Counted from the stretch's first letter, positions 34,562 through 43,739 are shown. The stretch is 64,000 nt of DNA from Hymenobacter properus (GCF_015694735.1 NZ_JADQDP010000002.1:868001-932000), one strand, 5' to 3'. Notes: generated by a model not told the origin, from the sequence alone. Numbers and translations: made by a program.

Positions 34562-36004
34562 TCACTTGCCGCTGTACTGTAACCGAGCTACTTGAGTGCC
34601 CTGTGTGTTGCGGGCAAAGTAAAGCCCGGCGGGCAGGGCCGCGCCCGGCTGCCACACTGCGCTGCCATCGGCAGTCGTGGCCAACTTGGCCACTTGGCGG
34701 CCCAGGGCGTCGGTGATGACAACGGGCTGCACGCCCCGGCCGGCAAACTGAAACCGCACAGCCTCGCTGAACGGCGCCGGGAACGGCGCCTGGGCCAGCG
34801 CCTGCCTCCCCGCCGTGGCCAAGCCCGTGCGCGTGACCAGAAACGACAAGGTGAGCACGCTGTGCCCTAGCAAGGGGCACGCATCATCGAGGGCCGTAAC
34901 CGTTAGCCGGTAGCGGCCCTGCGGCAGCGCGGCCGGCACTTGCCAGGTCAGCTGGCCCTGGCCATTGGCAAGGGGCTGAAAGGCGGCCCCGGGCACTAGC
35001 CCAGCCACTTCACTGCTCAACGTCACCGATTGGCCCGCGTCGGTATCGGCGGCGGTGAGGATAAGGGTAGCCGTTTGGCCCGCGGCAATGCGAATTTCCT
35101 GGCCCAGCAGCTGGCCGGTGGGAGCAGCCGCCAGTGCCACGCGGGTGAAGGCCGGCGCTTGGTTGGTGCCGGCCGAAGCGTAATAATCCAGCTCCCGCAT
35201 CACGCTGCCTATTTTTTGCCAGGCCCCGTTCACGCGCCGGTACTCGTTCACGCGGGCGGCCAGCGCATAAATGCCTAACTGCCCGGCCGCGCCGGCCACA
35301 TTCAGTAGCTCGCCGGTGGCGGCATTCAGTTGCAGGTGCGGGGCGGCGGTGCCCGTAGTGGTGACGGGGCAAGTCGTGGTAGGAAGGGACATGCCCGTCA
35401 GGGGCTGCACGGCTTCGTACACCAGCGAGTCGCCTTCGCTGTCGAAGGCGCTGAGGCTGTACCGTTGCGCTTGGGCGCTGACGAGGTGCACGGGCCGCGA
35501 CGCGGTGAACCGGGGCGAGGAGTTCACCAGGCCCGTCGAATTATCCAGCTCGGCGTTCAAGGAAAGCCCAACGGTGCCGGATTGTGCGATGTTGGTGATG
35601 CCGACTACCCGCGACGCGACGCCGGCCGTCAGTTGCCACTGGGCGGGAGGAAGCGTTACCAGCCCTTGCAGGGTGGTGATGACAACCGACTCGCTGGTGC
35701 CCGTGCACGAGGTGGCAACCGTTTGGCCTGCTGCCCGCGTCAGCGTGGCGGTAACGGTGGGCACGGTGCACCCATTCGGGCTGCACGCGAGCGAAATCGC
35801 CGTGGGCGGCGTGCCTACGTTCACCGACCCGCTGCCGTCGCTGTAAATGCGCGCCGTCACGCGGTAGAGGTTGGGGGAAGCTGCGGTGCCCGCGTACTCG
35901 TAGGTAAGGTCGCCCCCCAGCATGTGCGTGGCGTGGGCCGCCAGCACATTGCCCCCGCAGCAGAAGAGAAGCAGGATGGCGCGAAAAAGCGAAAAGCGGA
36001 GCAT
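34562..36004 (-). CDS. secreted protein with T9SS C-terminal sorting domain (copy 1)
   Basis: 480 residues from ATG 36004; a TTG at 36019 in frame is less likely. The signal peptide is RAILLLFCCGGNVLAAHA. The mature start THMLGGDLTYEYAG is typical of large Bacteroidota adhesin-like proteins. The body has Ig/cadherin-like strands with SAFDSEGDSLVYEAVQPL. The last 70 residues form a type A T9SS sorting domain (PFPAPFSEAVRFQF, VVITDALGRQVAKLAT, LPAGLYFARNTQGTQVARLQYSGK), which directs export through the outer membrane and surface attachment. It is paralogous to the next gene. Confidence 0.88.
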   Translation of the reverse strand: MLRFSLFRAILLLFCCGGNVLAAHATHMLGGDLTYEYAGTAASPNLYRVTARIYSDGSGSVNVGTPPTAISLACSPNGCTVPTVTATLTRAAGQTVATSCTGTSESVVITTLQGLVTLPPAQWQLTAGVASRVVGITNIAQSGTVGLSLNAELDNSTGLVNSSPRFTASRPVHLVSAQAQRYSLSAFDSEGDSLVYEAVQPLTGMSLPTTTCPVTTTGTAAPHLQLNAATGELLNVAGAAGQLGIYALAARVNEYRRVNGAWQKIGSVMRELDYYASAGTNQAPAFTRVALAAAPTGQLLGQEIRIAAGQTATLILTAADTDAGQSVTLSSEVAGLVPGAAFQPLANGQGQLTWQVPAALPQGRYRLTVTALDDACPLLGHSVLTLSFLVTRTGLATAGRQALAQAPFPAPFSEAVRFQFAGRGVQPVVITDALGRQVAKLATTADGSAVWQPGAALPAGLYFARNTQGTQVARLQYSGK

Positions 36005-36273
36005 TGTTAAGAAAAGCAATGGTAAAAGGCCACGGCAATACCGGCCGGCTTGATAGCCCTCAAAGCTATTCGCAATTGGCTAAAAACGACAGTCCTCCTG
36101 GCTGGAGCAAGTGTTTAGCCTTCACGTATTGAACTGGCTGCCCTGCCTCTGCAACCGTTTTTCGAGGTGGAGCGGTGGATGGTGCCGGTGCGGGGGGATG
36201 GCATTGGGCTGAGCGTGCCGGGAGTGGCCACCGGCACCGGCCTAGCTTCATGCCGCCATCGTTTAGGCCGCCC

Positions 36274-37713
36274 TTACTGGCCGCTGTACTGCAGCCTTGC
36301 TACCTGCGTGCCCGCCAGGTTGCGGGCAAAGTAGAGGCCCGCCGACAAGGATGCGCCCGGCTGCCACACCACACTGCCATCGGCAGCCGTGGCCAGCTGA
36401 GCTACCTGGCGGCCCAGGGCGTCGGTAATGGTCACGGGCTGGACGCCCGCGCCGGCAAACCGGAACCGCACCACTTCGCTGAAAGGAACCGGAAACGGGG
36501 CTTGGGCCAGCGCCTGCCGCTTGGCCGTGGCCAGCACCCGCTGCACCACCTGCACCGGCACAGTTACAACGGCAAAAGCCGGAGAGGCGCAATAATTATC
36601 CAGCGCGGTGGCTGCCAGCAAATAACGTCCGGCAGGGAGCGTGGCGGGTATCTGCCAGGTAAGCTGCGCCTGCCCGCCGCCTAAATCCTGGAACGCGGCG
36701 CCCGGCACGGCGCCCGCCGAAGGGCCGGAAAGCGCCAGCGTCTGACCGGCGTCGGGGTCGGTGGCGGTGAGGCGCAGCGACAGCTGGGTGCCGGGGTAGG
36801 CCTGAATGGTTTGGCCCAGGAGCTGGCCACTGGGCGCACTGTCCAGCGCCACGCGGGTGAAAACCGGCGTTTGATTGGTGCCAGCGAACACGAAATACGC
36901 CATATCGCGGGTGATGCTCCCGATTTGCTGCCAGCTACCGTTCACGCGCCGGTATTCGTCAACCCGAGCGGCCAGCACGTAGTAGCCCTGCTGCGTGGGG
37001 CCGGCTACAGTCACCAATTCACCGGTGGCGGCATCGACCTGAAAATGCGGTGCAATGGCCCCGACGGTGAGCATGCCGCACGGAGCCGTGGGAGTAGGGT
37101 TCGCCAGGGGCTGTACCAACCGGTAGGCCAGCGAATCGCCTTCGCTGTCGAAAGCCCCGATGCTGTAGTGCTGCTGGGCCTGCGAGCTAGTCAACTGAAT
37201 AAGCCGGTCGACGAGGAAGCGGGGCGAAGAATTGACCAGCCCGCTGCTGTTATTTAGCTCCGTTTTAACAAAAATGCTTTGCGTCTGCGAGTTGGCGATG
37301 TTGGCAATCCCAGAGGCACGGTTTGACATTTCAACGCTGAGCGTCCAGCTGGCTGGCGGCAACTGCACCAAGGCGTCGTAGGTATTAAGCTCGTAGTTGA
37401 TTGGCGTGCTGTTGCAGCTCGCCGAAACCATTGTGCGGCGGCTGCGCGGCACCATCATCGTGAAGCCGCCCGGCGTGGTGGCACTGCACCCGTTGCGGCC
37501 GCCATTTAGGGTCACATACGGGTCGTCTACCGGCGAGCCCAGGTCCCGAAACAGCCGCACCGTCACATGGTACTGGTCGGGGCTGGTCGCGGTGCCCGCA
37601 TATTCATAAGTGATGTCGGCGCCCAGGGCGTGCGAAGCCCAGGCCGCAGAACTGCTGCTCAACCACAAAAAAAGCGCACCAAGCAGGCTGCGAAGGCGGA
37701 AAGCTGTAAGCAT
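36274..37713 (-). CDS. secreted protein with T9SS C-terminal sorting domain (copy 2)
   Basis: 479 residues from ATG 37713. It has the same layout as the gene downstream: signal peptide ending AAWASHALGADITYEYAG, the shared blocks NNSSGLVNSSPRFL, AFDSEGDSLAYRLVQPL and LAARVDEYRRVNGSWQQIGS, and a T9SS type A sorting domain ending GLYFARNLAGTQVARLQYSGQ. The two genes are tandem duplicates 270 bp apart on the same strand. They are probably cell-surface or adhesive proteins; the ligand is unknown. The N-terminal third has diverged most. Confidence 0.88.
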   Translation of the reverse strand: MLTAFRLRSLLGALFLWLSSSSAAWASHALGADITYEYAGTATSPDQYHVTVRLFRDLGSPVDDPYVTLNGGRNGCSATTPGGFTMMVPRSRRTMVSASCNSTPINYELNTYDALVQLPPASWTLSVEMSNRASGIANIANSQTQSIFVKTELNNSSGLVNSSPRFLVDRLIQLTSSQAQQHYSIGAFDSEGDSLAYRLVQPLANPTPTAPCGMLTVGAIAPHFQVDAATGELVTVAGPTQQGYYVLAARVDEYRRVNGSWQQIGSITRDMAYFVFAGTNQTPVFTRVALDSAPSGQLLGQTIQAYPGTQLSLRLTATDPDAGQTLALSGPSAGAVPGAAFQDLGGGQAQLTWQIPATLPAGRYLLAATALDNYCASPAFAVVTVPVQVVQRVLATAKRQALAQAPFPVPFSEVVRFRFAGAGVQPVTITDALGRQVAQLATAADGSVVWQPGASLSAGLYFARNLAGTQVARLQYSGQ

Positions 37714-37808
37714 AGAAGAAGGGAAAGGAAGTGGAGCCAACAGCACCCGACCTCGGCTGCCGCACACATAACGCAGCAAAAATCAAGCCCTTTTACCGTG
37801 CTAACACT

Positions 37809-38891
37809 TTATTTTCCAGCCGAGGTAGCTGGTGTGGCCGAGTTGCTGTCCAGAATCTGAAACAGCTCGTTGAGCTTGGGCGTGAGGATGATTTCGGTGC
37901 GGCGGTTCAGGGCCTTGTTCTGGGGCGAGTCGTTGGCAGCCACGGGCACGTACTGGCCCCGGCCCGAGGCCGTGACGCGCTCCGGCGCCACCCCGCTGGT
38001 GGTGAGCAGGCGCGCAATTTCGGTGGCGCGCAGGGCGCTCAGGTCCCAGTTATCGGTCATGCCGGCGGTGCCGCGCAGGATGGGCACGTTGTCGGTGTGG
38101 CCTTCCACCACCACGTTCACGTCTTGCTGCTCCTGCAGCACGGTGGCTAGCTTTTTCAGGGCTTCCTGGCCCTTGGGGTCTACTTTGGTGGAGCCCGATT
38201 TAAACAGCAGCTGCTCCGAGAGCGACACGTACACTTTGCCGTCCTTCAGCTTCACCTGCAGGTCGCTGCTGTTGAAGCTGAGCAGGGCTTTGCTCACGCG
38301 GGCCTTTAGGTCGGCCACGGCCTTGTCCTTGTCGGCCAGGGCTTGGGTGAGCTCGGCCAGGCGGGCTTCGCGGGTTTTGAGGTCGGCGGCGAGGCGGTCG
38401 TTGTCGGCCTTGCTTTTCTGCAGCGTGGTTTCGAGGGTGCCTAGTTCGGCTTCGCGACGGGCCAGGTCCTGGGCCACTTTGTTGTAGTCCGACGATTTGT
38501 TGGCCAGCTCCCGGTTGCTGTTTTTGAGCAGCTTGTCGTAGCTGTTGGTCAGCTCGTTATAGAGCGAGCGGGTTTTGCGGTAGGCGGCACCGGTCTCGGT
38601 CGAGTCGGTCACGAGGCGCTTCTGGGTGAGGCGCAGCTGGGCCAGCTCGTCGGAGGCTTTTTGCAGCTCGGCGGTGGTGGCGCGCAGCTGGCGCTCGGCG
38701 GCCTCTTTGCCTTGGGCATCGGCTTTTTGGCGGGCGCTGAGGTCGTCGTATTTGCGGGCCGTCACGCAGCCGTTGAGGGCCGAAGCGGCCAGCAGCGAAA
38801 GGCCCAGCAGGGCAGGAGAGAAGCTTTTCACGGGCAGAAGAAGGCGCAGGGCCGGGCCGTCGGCGGCCGGACTGCCCGGCCGCGTTGGCAT
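37809..38891 (-). CDS. OmpA-family lipoprotein with coiled-coil stalk
   Basis: 360 residues from ATG 38891; the frame is open to 38987 but the extra start is less likely. The lipobox is LLAASALNGCVTARKY. A long coiled coil (about residues 50-215, e.g. EAAERQLRATTAELQKASDELAQLRL, KADNDRLAADLKTREARLAELTQAL) precedes an OmpA-like peptidoglycan-binding domain (LFKSGSTKVDPKGQEALKKLATVL, VVVEGHTDNVPI, LSALRATEIARLL, GRGQYVPVAAND, NRRTEIILTP). It likely links the outer membrane to peptidoglycan across the periplasm. Confidence 0.92.
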   Translation of the reverse strand: MPTRPGSPAADGPALRLLLPVKSFSPALLGLSLLAASALNGCVTARKYDDLSARQKADAQGKEAAERQLRATTAELQKASDELAQLRLTQKRLVTDSTETGAAYRKTRSLYNELTNSYDKLLKNSNRELANKSSDYNKVAQDLARREAELGTLETTLQKSKADNDRLAADLKTREARLAELTQALADKDKAVADLKARVSKALLSFNSSDLQVKLKDGKVYVSLSEQLLFKSGSTKVDPKGQEALKKLATVLQEQQDVNVVVEGHTDNVPILRGTAGMTDNWDLSALRATEIARLLTTSGVAPERVTASGRGQYVPVAANDSPQNKALNRRTEIILTPKLNELFQILDSNSATPATSAGK

Positions 38892-39111
38892 GGCAAGGTA
38901 GCGCTTAAGACGCAGCCAGGCCCGCGAAAAGGCGGGTTTTGCGCAGGACTTCGGCTTATATTTGCTTGCCTGCAAAGGCTTAGGCAAATTCGAAAATTCT
39001 CCGCACGCCGGCCTTTCTGTTAGCGTACGCTTGTGCTTCGACCAAAAAACCAGACCTGCGTAAACTACGGCCGAGCTACCGCCGGCTGCCCATCCAGCGG
39101 CGCGCGTAGCT

Positions 39112-39119
39112 TATCTTTG
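39112..39119 (+). promoter_or_regulatory. -7 promoter element upstream of accD
   Basis: TATCTTTG matches TAnnTTTG. The predicted start near 39124 gives accD a leader of about 96 nt. Confidence 0.5.
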
Positions 39120-39219
39120 ACGCCCCGTTTCATCCGTTTCCGCCAGCCCACCGCCGGCGGCTTCTCCCTCAAAACTAAAAGCTAATAGCCCTCTGCTAAC
39201 AGCTAAAAGATAACAATAT

Positions 39220-40119
39220 ATGGCCTGGTTCAAGCGCGTAGAAAAGGGCATTGTGACCCCCACCGAGCAGAAAAAGGAGACCCCCGACGGCCTGTGGTAT
39301 AAGTGCCCCGAGTGCAAAACCGTGGTAACCATGGCCGAGCACAAGCGCCTGCTTTACGTGTGCGGCAACTGCAACTACCACGACCGCATCGACGCCGCCG
39401 ATTACTTCGAATTCCTGTTCGACCAAGGCGAATACACCGAGCTCGACGCCAACCTGACCTCGGCCGACCCGCTGCATTTCGTCGACACCAAGGAATACCC
39501 CAAGCGCGTGGCGGCCACCGAGCGCAACACCGGCCTGAAAGACGCCGTGCGCACCGCCCACGGCCTGAGCGCGGGCCAGCCGCTGGTGGTGGCGGCCATG
39601 GATTTTAAATTCATCGGCGGCTCAATGGGCTCGGTGGTGGGCGAAAAAATTGCCCGCGCCATTGACTTTGCCCGCCAAAACCGTACGCCCTTCCTGATGA
39701 TTTCCAAGTCGGGCGGTGCCCGCATGATGGAAGCCGGCTACTCGCTGATGCAAATGGCCAAAACCTCGGCCAAGCTGGCCCTGCTGGCTGAGGCCGGCGT
39801 GCCCTACGTGAGCTTGCTCACGGACCCCACCACGGGCGGCGTCACGGCCTCGTTTGCCATGCTGGGCGACTTTAACATTGCCGAGCCGGGCGCGCTCATT
39901 GGCTTTGCCGGCCCGCGCGTTATCAAAGAAACCATCGGCAAGGACCTGCCCAAGGGCTTCCAGAGCGCCGAGTTTGTGTTGGAGCACGGCTTCCTCGATT
40001 TCATTGTGGACCGCCGCGAAATGAAGCAGCGTCTGGCCGACCTGCTGGGCATGCTGCGGCCCGCACCCGTGGCGGCTGCTGAGCTCTCTGATGCGCAACG
40101 CACCGCCACAAAAGCCTGA
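39220..40119 (+). CDS. accD: acetyl-CoA carboxylase carboxyltransferase subunit beta
   Basis: 299 residues. The N-terminal zinc ribbon has Cys29/Cys32 (KCPEC) and Cys48/Cys51 (VCGNC). The crotonase-fold carboxyltransferase domain has [46 protein letters not shown] and [39 protein letters not shown], all hallmark AccD sequence. With AccA it moves carboxyl from biotin to acetyl-CoA, giving malonyl-CoA for fatty-acid synthesis in the cytoplasm. Length is normal. accA is not adjacent, which is common. Confidence 0.97.
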   Translation: MAWFKRVEKGIVTPTEQKKETPDGLWYKCPECKTVVTMAEHKRLLYVCGNCNYHDRIDAADYFEFLFDQGEYTELDANLTSADPLHFVDTKEYPKRVAATERNTGLKDAVRTAHGLSAGQPLVVAAMDFKFIGGSMGSVVGEKIARAIDFARQNRTPFLMISKSGGARMMEAGYSLMQMAKTSAKLALLAEAGVPYVSLLTDPTTGGVTASFAMLGDFNIAEPGALIGFAGPRVIKETIGKDLPKGFQSAEFVLEHGFLDFIVDRREMKQRLADLLGMLRPAPVAAAELSDAQRTATKA

Positions 40120-40163
40120 TAGCAGCTCGCCAGGGCCATTTTTTGCTTTCGGCACACTTCTTG

Positions 40164-40196
40164 AAAAGCCCGTATCCGATACCGGAGCGGGCTTTT
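40164..40196 (+). terminator. terminator after accD
   Basis: AAAAGCCCG (40164-40172) pairs with CGGGCTTTT (40188-40196), followed by more pyrimidines. It sits 45 nt after the accD stop and before the glycine-zipper gene. Confidence 0.75.
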
Positions 40197-40233
40197 CCCG
40201 TATAAGGCCAAATACTCACCAATTCTTCATTTC

Positions 40234-40977
40234 ATGAACACCTCCAAATCCCTCCTTTCCGTCCTGATGGCCTTCGTGCTGTTGTTTAGTTCCTGCGCCA
40301 CCTCGCAGCAGGCCAGCACCCAGCCCGACCTGTCGAGCAGCAACGGCACGGGCGCCCGCAAAACCGGCATGAGCAAAACCACCAAAGGCGGCCTGCTGGG
40401 TGCCGGCGGCGGCGCTGTAATTGGCGGCGTGGTAGGCGGCCTGCTGGGCGGCGGCAAGGGCACGGCCATTGGCGCCATTGTGGGCGCTGCCGCGGGTGGT
40501 ACCACCGGCGCCATCATCGGCCGCAAAATGGACAAAGCCGCTGCTGAGCTGCAAAACGACATGAAAGGTGCCCGGGTAGAGCGCGTGGGCGAAGGCATCA
40601 AAATCACCTTCGACTCGGGCATCCTGTTCGACACGAACTCTTCGACGCTGCGTCCGGCCTCGGAAGCCGACATCGCCAAGATGGCCGCCGTGCTGCAGAA
40701 ATACCCCGACACCAACGTGCTGATTGAAGGCCACACCGACAACACCGGCACCGACGCCATCAACCAGCCCCTGTCGGAGCGCCGCGCCCAGGCCGTGGCT
40801 ACCTCTACCATGGCCAAAGGCGTAGCCGCCAGCCGCATCACCACCAACGGCTACGGCTCGACGCAGCCCGTGGGCGACAACACCACCGCCGAAGGCCGCC
40901 AGGCCAACCGCCGCGTGGAAGTAGCCATCTACGCCAACGAGAAGATGAAAAAGGCTGCCGAAGAAGGCCGTCTGTAA
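40234..40977 (+). CDS. OmpA-family lipoprotein with glycine zipper (copy 1)
   Basis: 247 residues. The lipobox is LLFSSCATSQQ (Cys21). A glycine-zipper membrane segment (about 46-98: GGLLGAGGGAVIGGVVGGLLGGGKGTAIGAIVG...AIIGRKMDKAA) leads to an OmpA domain (ITFDSGILFDTNSSTL, VLIEGHTDNTGTDAINQPLSERRAQAV, GYGSTQPVGDN, NRRVEVAIYANEKM). It resembles YiaD-type outer-membrane proteins that bind peptidoglycan. A closely similar paralogue lies at 41618. Confidence 0.93.
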   Translation: MNTSKSLLSVLMAFVLLFSSCATSQQASTQPDLSSSNGTGARKTGMSKTTKGGLLGAGGGAVIGGVVGGLLGGGKGTAIGAIVGAAAGGTTGAIIGRKMDKAAAELQNDMKGARVERVGEGIKITFDSGILFDTNSSTLRPASEADIAKMAAVLQKYPDTNVLIEGHTDNTGTDAINQPLSERRAQAVATSTMAKGVAASRITTNGYGSTQPVGDNTTAEGRQANRRVEVAIYANEKMKKAAEEGRL

Positions 40978-41022
40978 TTCGCTCGCTGATTCTAGGGTCG
41001 CCTAGTGGCCCGGATATAAGTT

Positions 41023-41052
41023 AAAAAGGCCGCCCAATCGGGCGGCCTTTTT
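41023..41052 (+). terminator. terminator after OmpA copy 1
   Basis: AAAAAGGCCGCCC (41023-41035) pairs perfectly with GGGCGGCCTTTTT (41040-41052) around AATC, with a T-run. Confidence 0.92.
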
Positions 41053-41154
41053 TATGCTTTTTGTGATTGGCCATGGTTGAGCTAACCGAACCACAACCTC
41101 CATGCGCGTGCCCTCGTTTAACTCCCATCTTTCCATTCAAAATCAACTTTCGTC

Positions 41155-41433
41155 ATGAAGACTTTCAAAATATATTTCCTGCTGGTAATGGCCTTTTTGA
41201 TGCTGGTCGGTTCGGCCGCCCAGGCCCAAACCCCTAAAAAAGGTTGGAGCAACAAAGCCAAAGGCGCGGCCATTGGCGGCGGTGCCGGTGCTGTGACTGG
41301 CGCCGTGCTGGGCGGCGGCAAAGGCGCCCTCATCGGTGGCGCGGCCGGCGTGGTGGGCGGTGGCCTGATTGGCCGCAACAAGGACAAAAAGAAAGACCCT
41401 GCTCGCTATTACAACTACAAAAACAAGAAGTAA
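41155..41433 (+). CDS. small secreted glycine-zipper protein
   Basis: 92 residues. The signal peptide is FLMLVGSAAQAQ, followed by KKGWSNKAKG and a glycine zipper (AAIGGGAGAVTGAVLGGGKGALIGGAAGVVGGGLIGRNKDKKK), ending in a Lys/Tyr-rich tail. The zipper closely resembles those in the two flanking OmpA-family proteins, but the OmpA domain is missing. It may co-assemble with them in the outer membrane (inference). Confidence 0.8.
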   Translation: MKTFKIYFLLVMAFLMLVGSAAQAQTPKKGWSNKAKGAAIGGGAGAVTGAVLGGGKGALIGGAAGVVGGGLIGRNKDKKKDPARYYNYKNKK

Positions 41434-41464
41434 GGGGCTGCATTAGCCGTCAATTATTCTTGTG

Positions 41465-41497
41465 AAAAAGGCTCTGCTTCTACGGCAGAGCCTTTTT
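41465..41497 (+). terminator. terminator after the small zipper gene
   Basis: AAAAAGGCTCTGC (41465-41477) pairs with GCAGAGCCTTTTT (41485-41497), loop TTCTACG, followed by further T. Confidence 0.92.
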
Positions 41498-41617
41498 TTG
41501 TGAATGAGTGAGCTTGGCAACGGAGTTTGGCAAGGTGGTTGCAAATAGCTTACTTGCCGCCTCATTGCGCCAGTCGCATTTGTTGCTGGCCTATTTTATC
41601 CAAACCCTTTTTTAAAC

Positions 41618-42334
41618 ATGAAATTTCTTCGTTCATCCCTCTCGTTTCTGCTGGCCCTGCTGCTGTTGGTAAACAACTTTGCGCAGGCCCAAACTTCGAC
41701 CGTCTCCACTGAAAAGCCGAAAGGCATGAGCAAAACCCTGAAAGGCGGCATCATTGGCGGCCTGGGTGGTGCCGTAGCCGGTGGCGTGGCCGGCCGTCTG
41801 ATTGGCGGTAAGTCGGGCACGGCCAAAGGCGCCATCATTGGCGCCGTGGTGGGTGGTACCGCCGGTGCCCTCATCGGCCGCAAAATGGACAAAGCCGCCG
41901 CTGAGCTGCGCCGCGACCTGGAAGGCGCCAAGGTAGAGCGCGTGGGCGAAGGCATCAAAATCACTTTCGCTTCGGGCATCCTGTTCGCCACCAACTCGTC
42001 GAGCCTGACCCCTGAAGCCGCCGGCAACATCGACCAGTTGGCTGCTACCCTGAAAAAATACGCTGACACCAACGTGCTGATTGAGGGCCACACCGATGCT
42101 TCAGGCTCGGACGCCATCAACCAGCCCCTGTCGGAACGTCGTGCCCAGGCCGTATCGAACGAAATTCAAGCTCAAGGTGTAGACGCTGGCCGCATCGAAT
42201 CTAAAGGCTACGGTTCAAGCCAGCCCGTGGGCGACAACAACACCGCCGCTGGCAAAGCTGCCAACCGCCGCGTGGAAGTGGCCATCTATGCCAACGAGAA
42301 AATGCAGAAGGCCGCCAAAAAAGGCCAGCTGTAA
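41618..42334 (+). CDS. OmpA-family protein with glycine zipper (copy 2)
   Basis: 238 residues, paralogous to the gene at 40234. The signal peptide is LALLLLVNNFAQAQ rather than a lipobox. The glycine zipper includes GGIIGGLGGAVAGGVAGRLIGGKSG...ALIGRKMDKAAAELRRDL. The OmpA domain has ITFASGILFATNSSSLTPEA, VLIEGHTDASGSDAINQPLSERRAQAV and NRRVEVAIYANEKMQKAAKKGQL. Loss of the lipid anchor is the main difference from copy 1, so the two probably occupy different positions in the envelope. Confidence 0.93.
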   Translation: MKFLRSSLSFLLALLLLVNNFAQAQTSTVSTEKPKGMSKTLKGGIIGGLGGAVAGGVAGRLIGGKSGTAKGAIIGAVVGGTAGALIGRKMDKAAAELRRDLEGAKVERVGEGIKITFASGILFATNSSSLTPEAAGNIDQLAATLKKYADTNVLIEGHTDASGSDAINQPLSERRAQAVSNEIQAQGVDAGRIESKGYGSSQPVGDNNTAAGKAANRRVEVAIYANEKMQKAAKKGQL

Positions 42335-42373
42335 GACAAAGCCGGTGGCGGTAAGCGCCGCCGGTATTCAACT

Positions 42374-42402
42374 AAAAAGGCGACCAGTTTGGTCGCCTTT
42401 TT
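42374..42402 (+). terminator. terminator after OmpA copy 2
   Basis: AAAAAGGCGACCA (42374-42386) pairs with TGGTCGCCTTTTT (42390-42402) with a 3-nt loop. Confidence 0.92.
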
Positions 42403-42468
42403 TGTGCTTGTGTGCGCCGCGTTGAATGCTAACGGCAACCTTGTGGCTCGGCCGTGGGTACAATCGAA

Positions 42469-43242
42469 ATGCCTTCTCCCGACGCTGCCTACGCCTCATC
42501 TGCCCCCGAAAAAGCCTGGGCCGACCATCAGATTCTCGACCACTTCTACGGCCACCTGCCGCCGGAGCCGCGCCGCACGCCCATGCGCGAGCTGATTTCG
42601 ACCGTGCTTTCGCACCGCACCACCCACGCCGACGAAGAGCTGGCCTACGACCGCATGCTGGAAGCCTTCGGCGACTGGGCCGGGGTGGAGGCTGCGCCCA
42701 CCTCGGAGCTGGCCCACGCCATCCGGACCACTCGCTGGCCCGATACGCAGGCGCCGCGCATCCAGGAAATTCTGCGCCGCATTCGGGCCGAAACGGGTGG
42801 GCCGTTTGAGCTGGATTTTCTGGCCGACTGGCCCACTGAGAAGGGCATGGCCTGGCTGACGGATATGCCCGGCATTGGCCTGAAAACAGCGTCGTTGCTG
42901 CTGCTTTTCAACTACCACAAGCCCGTGCTGCCCGTCGATACGCACGTGCACCGGGTGGCGCAGCGGGTGGGCTTCTTGGGGCCGAAGGTGTCGGTAGAAA
43001 AGGCCCACGCCGTGCTGCTGGCCCTGCTGCCGGCCGACGCTGAAACGCTGTTCAACTTTCACAAGCACAACTATTGGCACGGCCAGCAGATTTGCTTTTT
43101 CCTGAAGCCGAACTGCGCGCGCTGCCCGCTGAAGGGCTTCTGCAATTACTACGAGGAACATTTCGGCCCGGCCACGGCCGAGGCGCTGGCCGCCACGCCG
43201 GATAAGTGGAACGCGGCTGCCTGGGGCAAGCTGCCGCACTGA
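42469..43242 (+). CDS. endonuclease III-like DNA glycosylase
   Basis: 257 residues from ATG 42469 (GTG 42454 is in frame). The HhH-GPD fold has LISTVLSHRTTHADE, the helix-hairpin-helix LTDMPGIGLKTASLLLLF with the catalytic Lys, PVDTHVHRVAQRVGF with the catalytic Asp, and a [4Fe-4S] motif CFFLKPNCARCPLKGFC (C-X6-C-X2-C-X5-C). The family removes oxidised pyrimidines and cleaves the abasic site in base-excision repair. The usual LSxQTxD helix reads LSHRTTH here. It differs enough from classic Nth that a specialised substrate is possible. Confidence 0.88.
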   Translation: MPSPDAAYASSAPEKAWADHQILDHFYGHLPPEPRRTPMRELISTVLSHRTTHADEELAYDRMLEAFGDWAGVEAAPTSELAHAIRTTRWPDTQAPRIQEILRRIRAETGGPFELDFLADWPTEKGMAWLTDMPGIGLKTASLLLLFNYHKPVLPVDTHVHRVAQRVGFLGPKVSVEKAHAVLLALLPADAETLFNFHKHNYWHGQQICFFLKPNCARCPLKGFCNYYEEHFGPATAEALAATPDKWNAAAWGKLPH

Positions 43243-43250
43243 GGCAGGTG

Positions 43251-43739
43251 CTAGCGTAGCGCCCGGATATTGGCCTGCAGGCTGTCGGTGAAGGCGTGCA
43301 GGTAGGTTGGGAGGTTCCTTTTCTGAGTGTCAATCAGCCAGAAGCGCCGGATTCCGGCTTGCCGCACTTCTACGTAGTAGCCGCCCCAGTCACCCGCGTC
43401 GGGCTGGCCTATCACGGTGGAGCGCTCCGCCAGTAATTGTGCGGGCACCTGTTGCAGCAAGCCCTGCACCCGCCGAAAATTGGCGGCGCTACGCGCCACG
43501 TACTGGCCCTGGTAGGGTGCTGAAGATGATGGATATTTGTCAGCTACATCTTCGGCTAAAGCCTGTTGGGCCAGGTCGAGTCGGAAAATGCGGATGCAGT
43601 TAGGGCCACCGCATTCCCCGTAGTAACTGCCGAACACCAGGGTATTGCCCGCGGCTGGGGTAGCGTTTTCTTTATGGCAAGCTGTGAGCAGAGCAAGGCC
43701 GAGTAGGGGAGCAGCTAGCGGAGTAAGGAGCCTGAACAT
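43251..43739 (-). CDS. hypothetical lipoprotein
   Basis: 162 residues from ATG 43739. The lipobox is LLGLALLTACHKENATP. The mature protein begins NTLVFGSYYGECGGPNCIRIFRLDL, has two nearby Cys residues that could form a disulfide, and ends with a helix, LPTYLHAFTDSLQANIRAL. Several similar small lipoproteins of unknown role occur in Bacteroidota. It converges with the endonuclease III-like gene (8-bp gap) and is divergent from the radical SAM gene. Confidence 0.7.
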   Translation of the reverse strand: MFRLLTPLAAPLLGLALLTACHKENATPAAGNTLVFGSYYGECGGPNCIRIFRLDLAQQALAEDVADKYPSSSAPYQGQYVARSAANFRRVQGLLQQVPAQLLAERSTVIGQPDAGDWGGYYVEVRQAGIRRFWLIDTQKRNLPTYLHAFTDSLQANIRALR

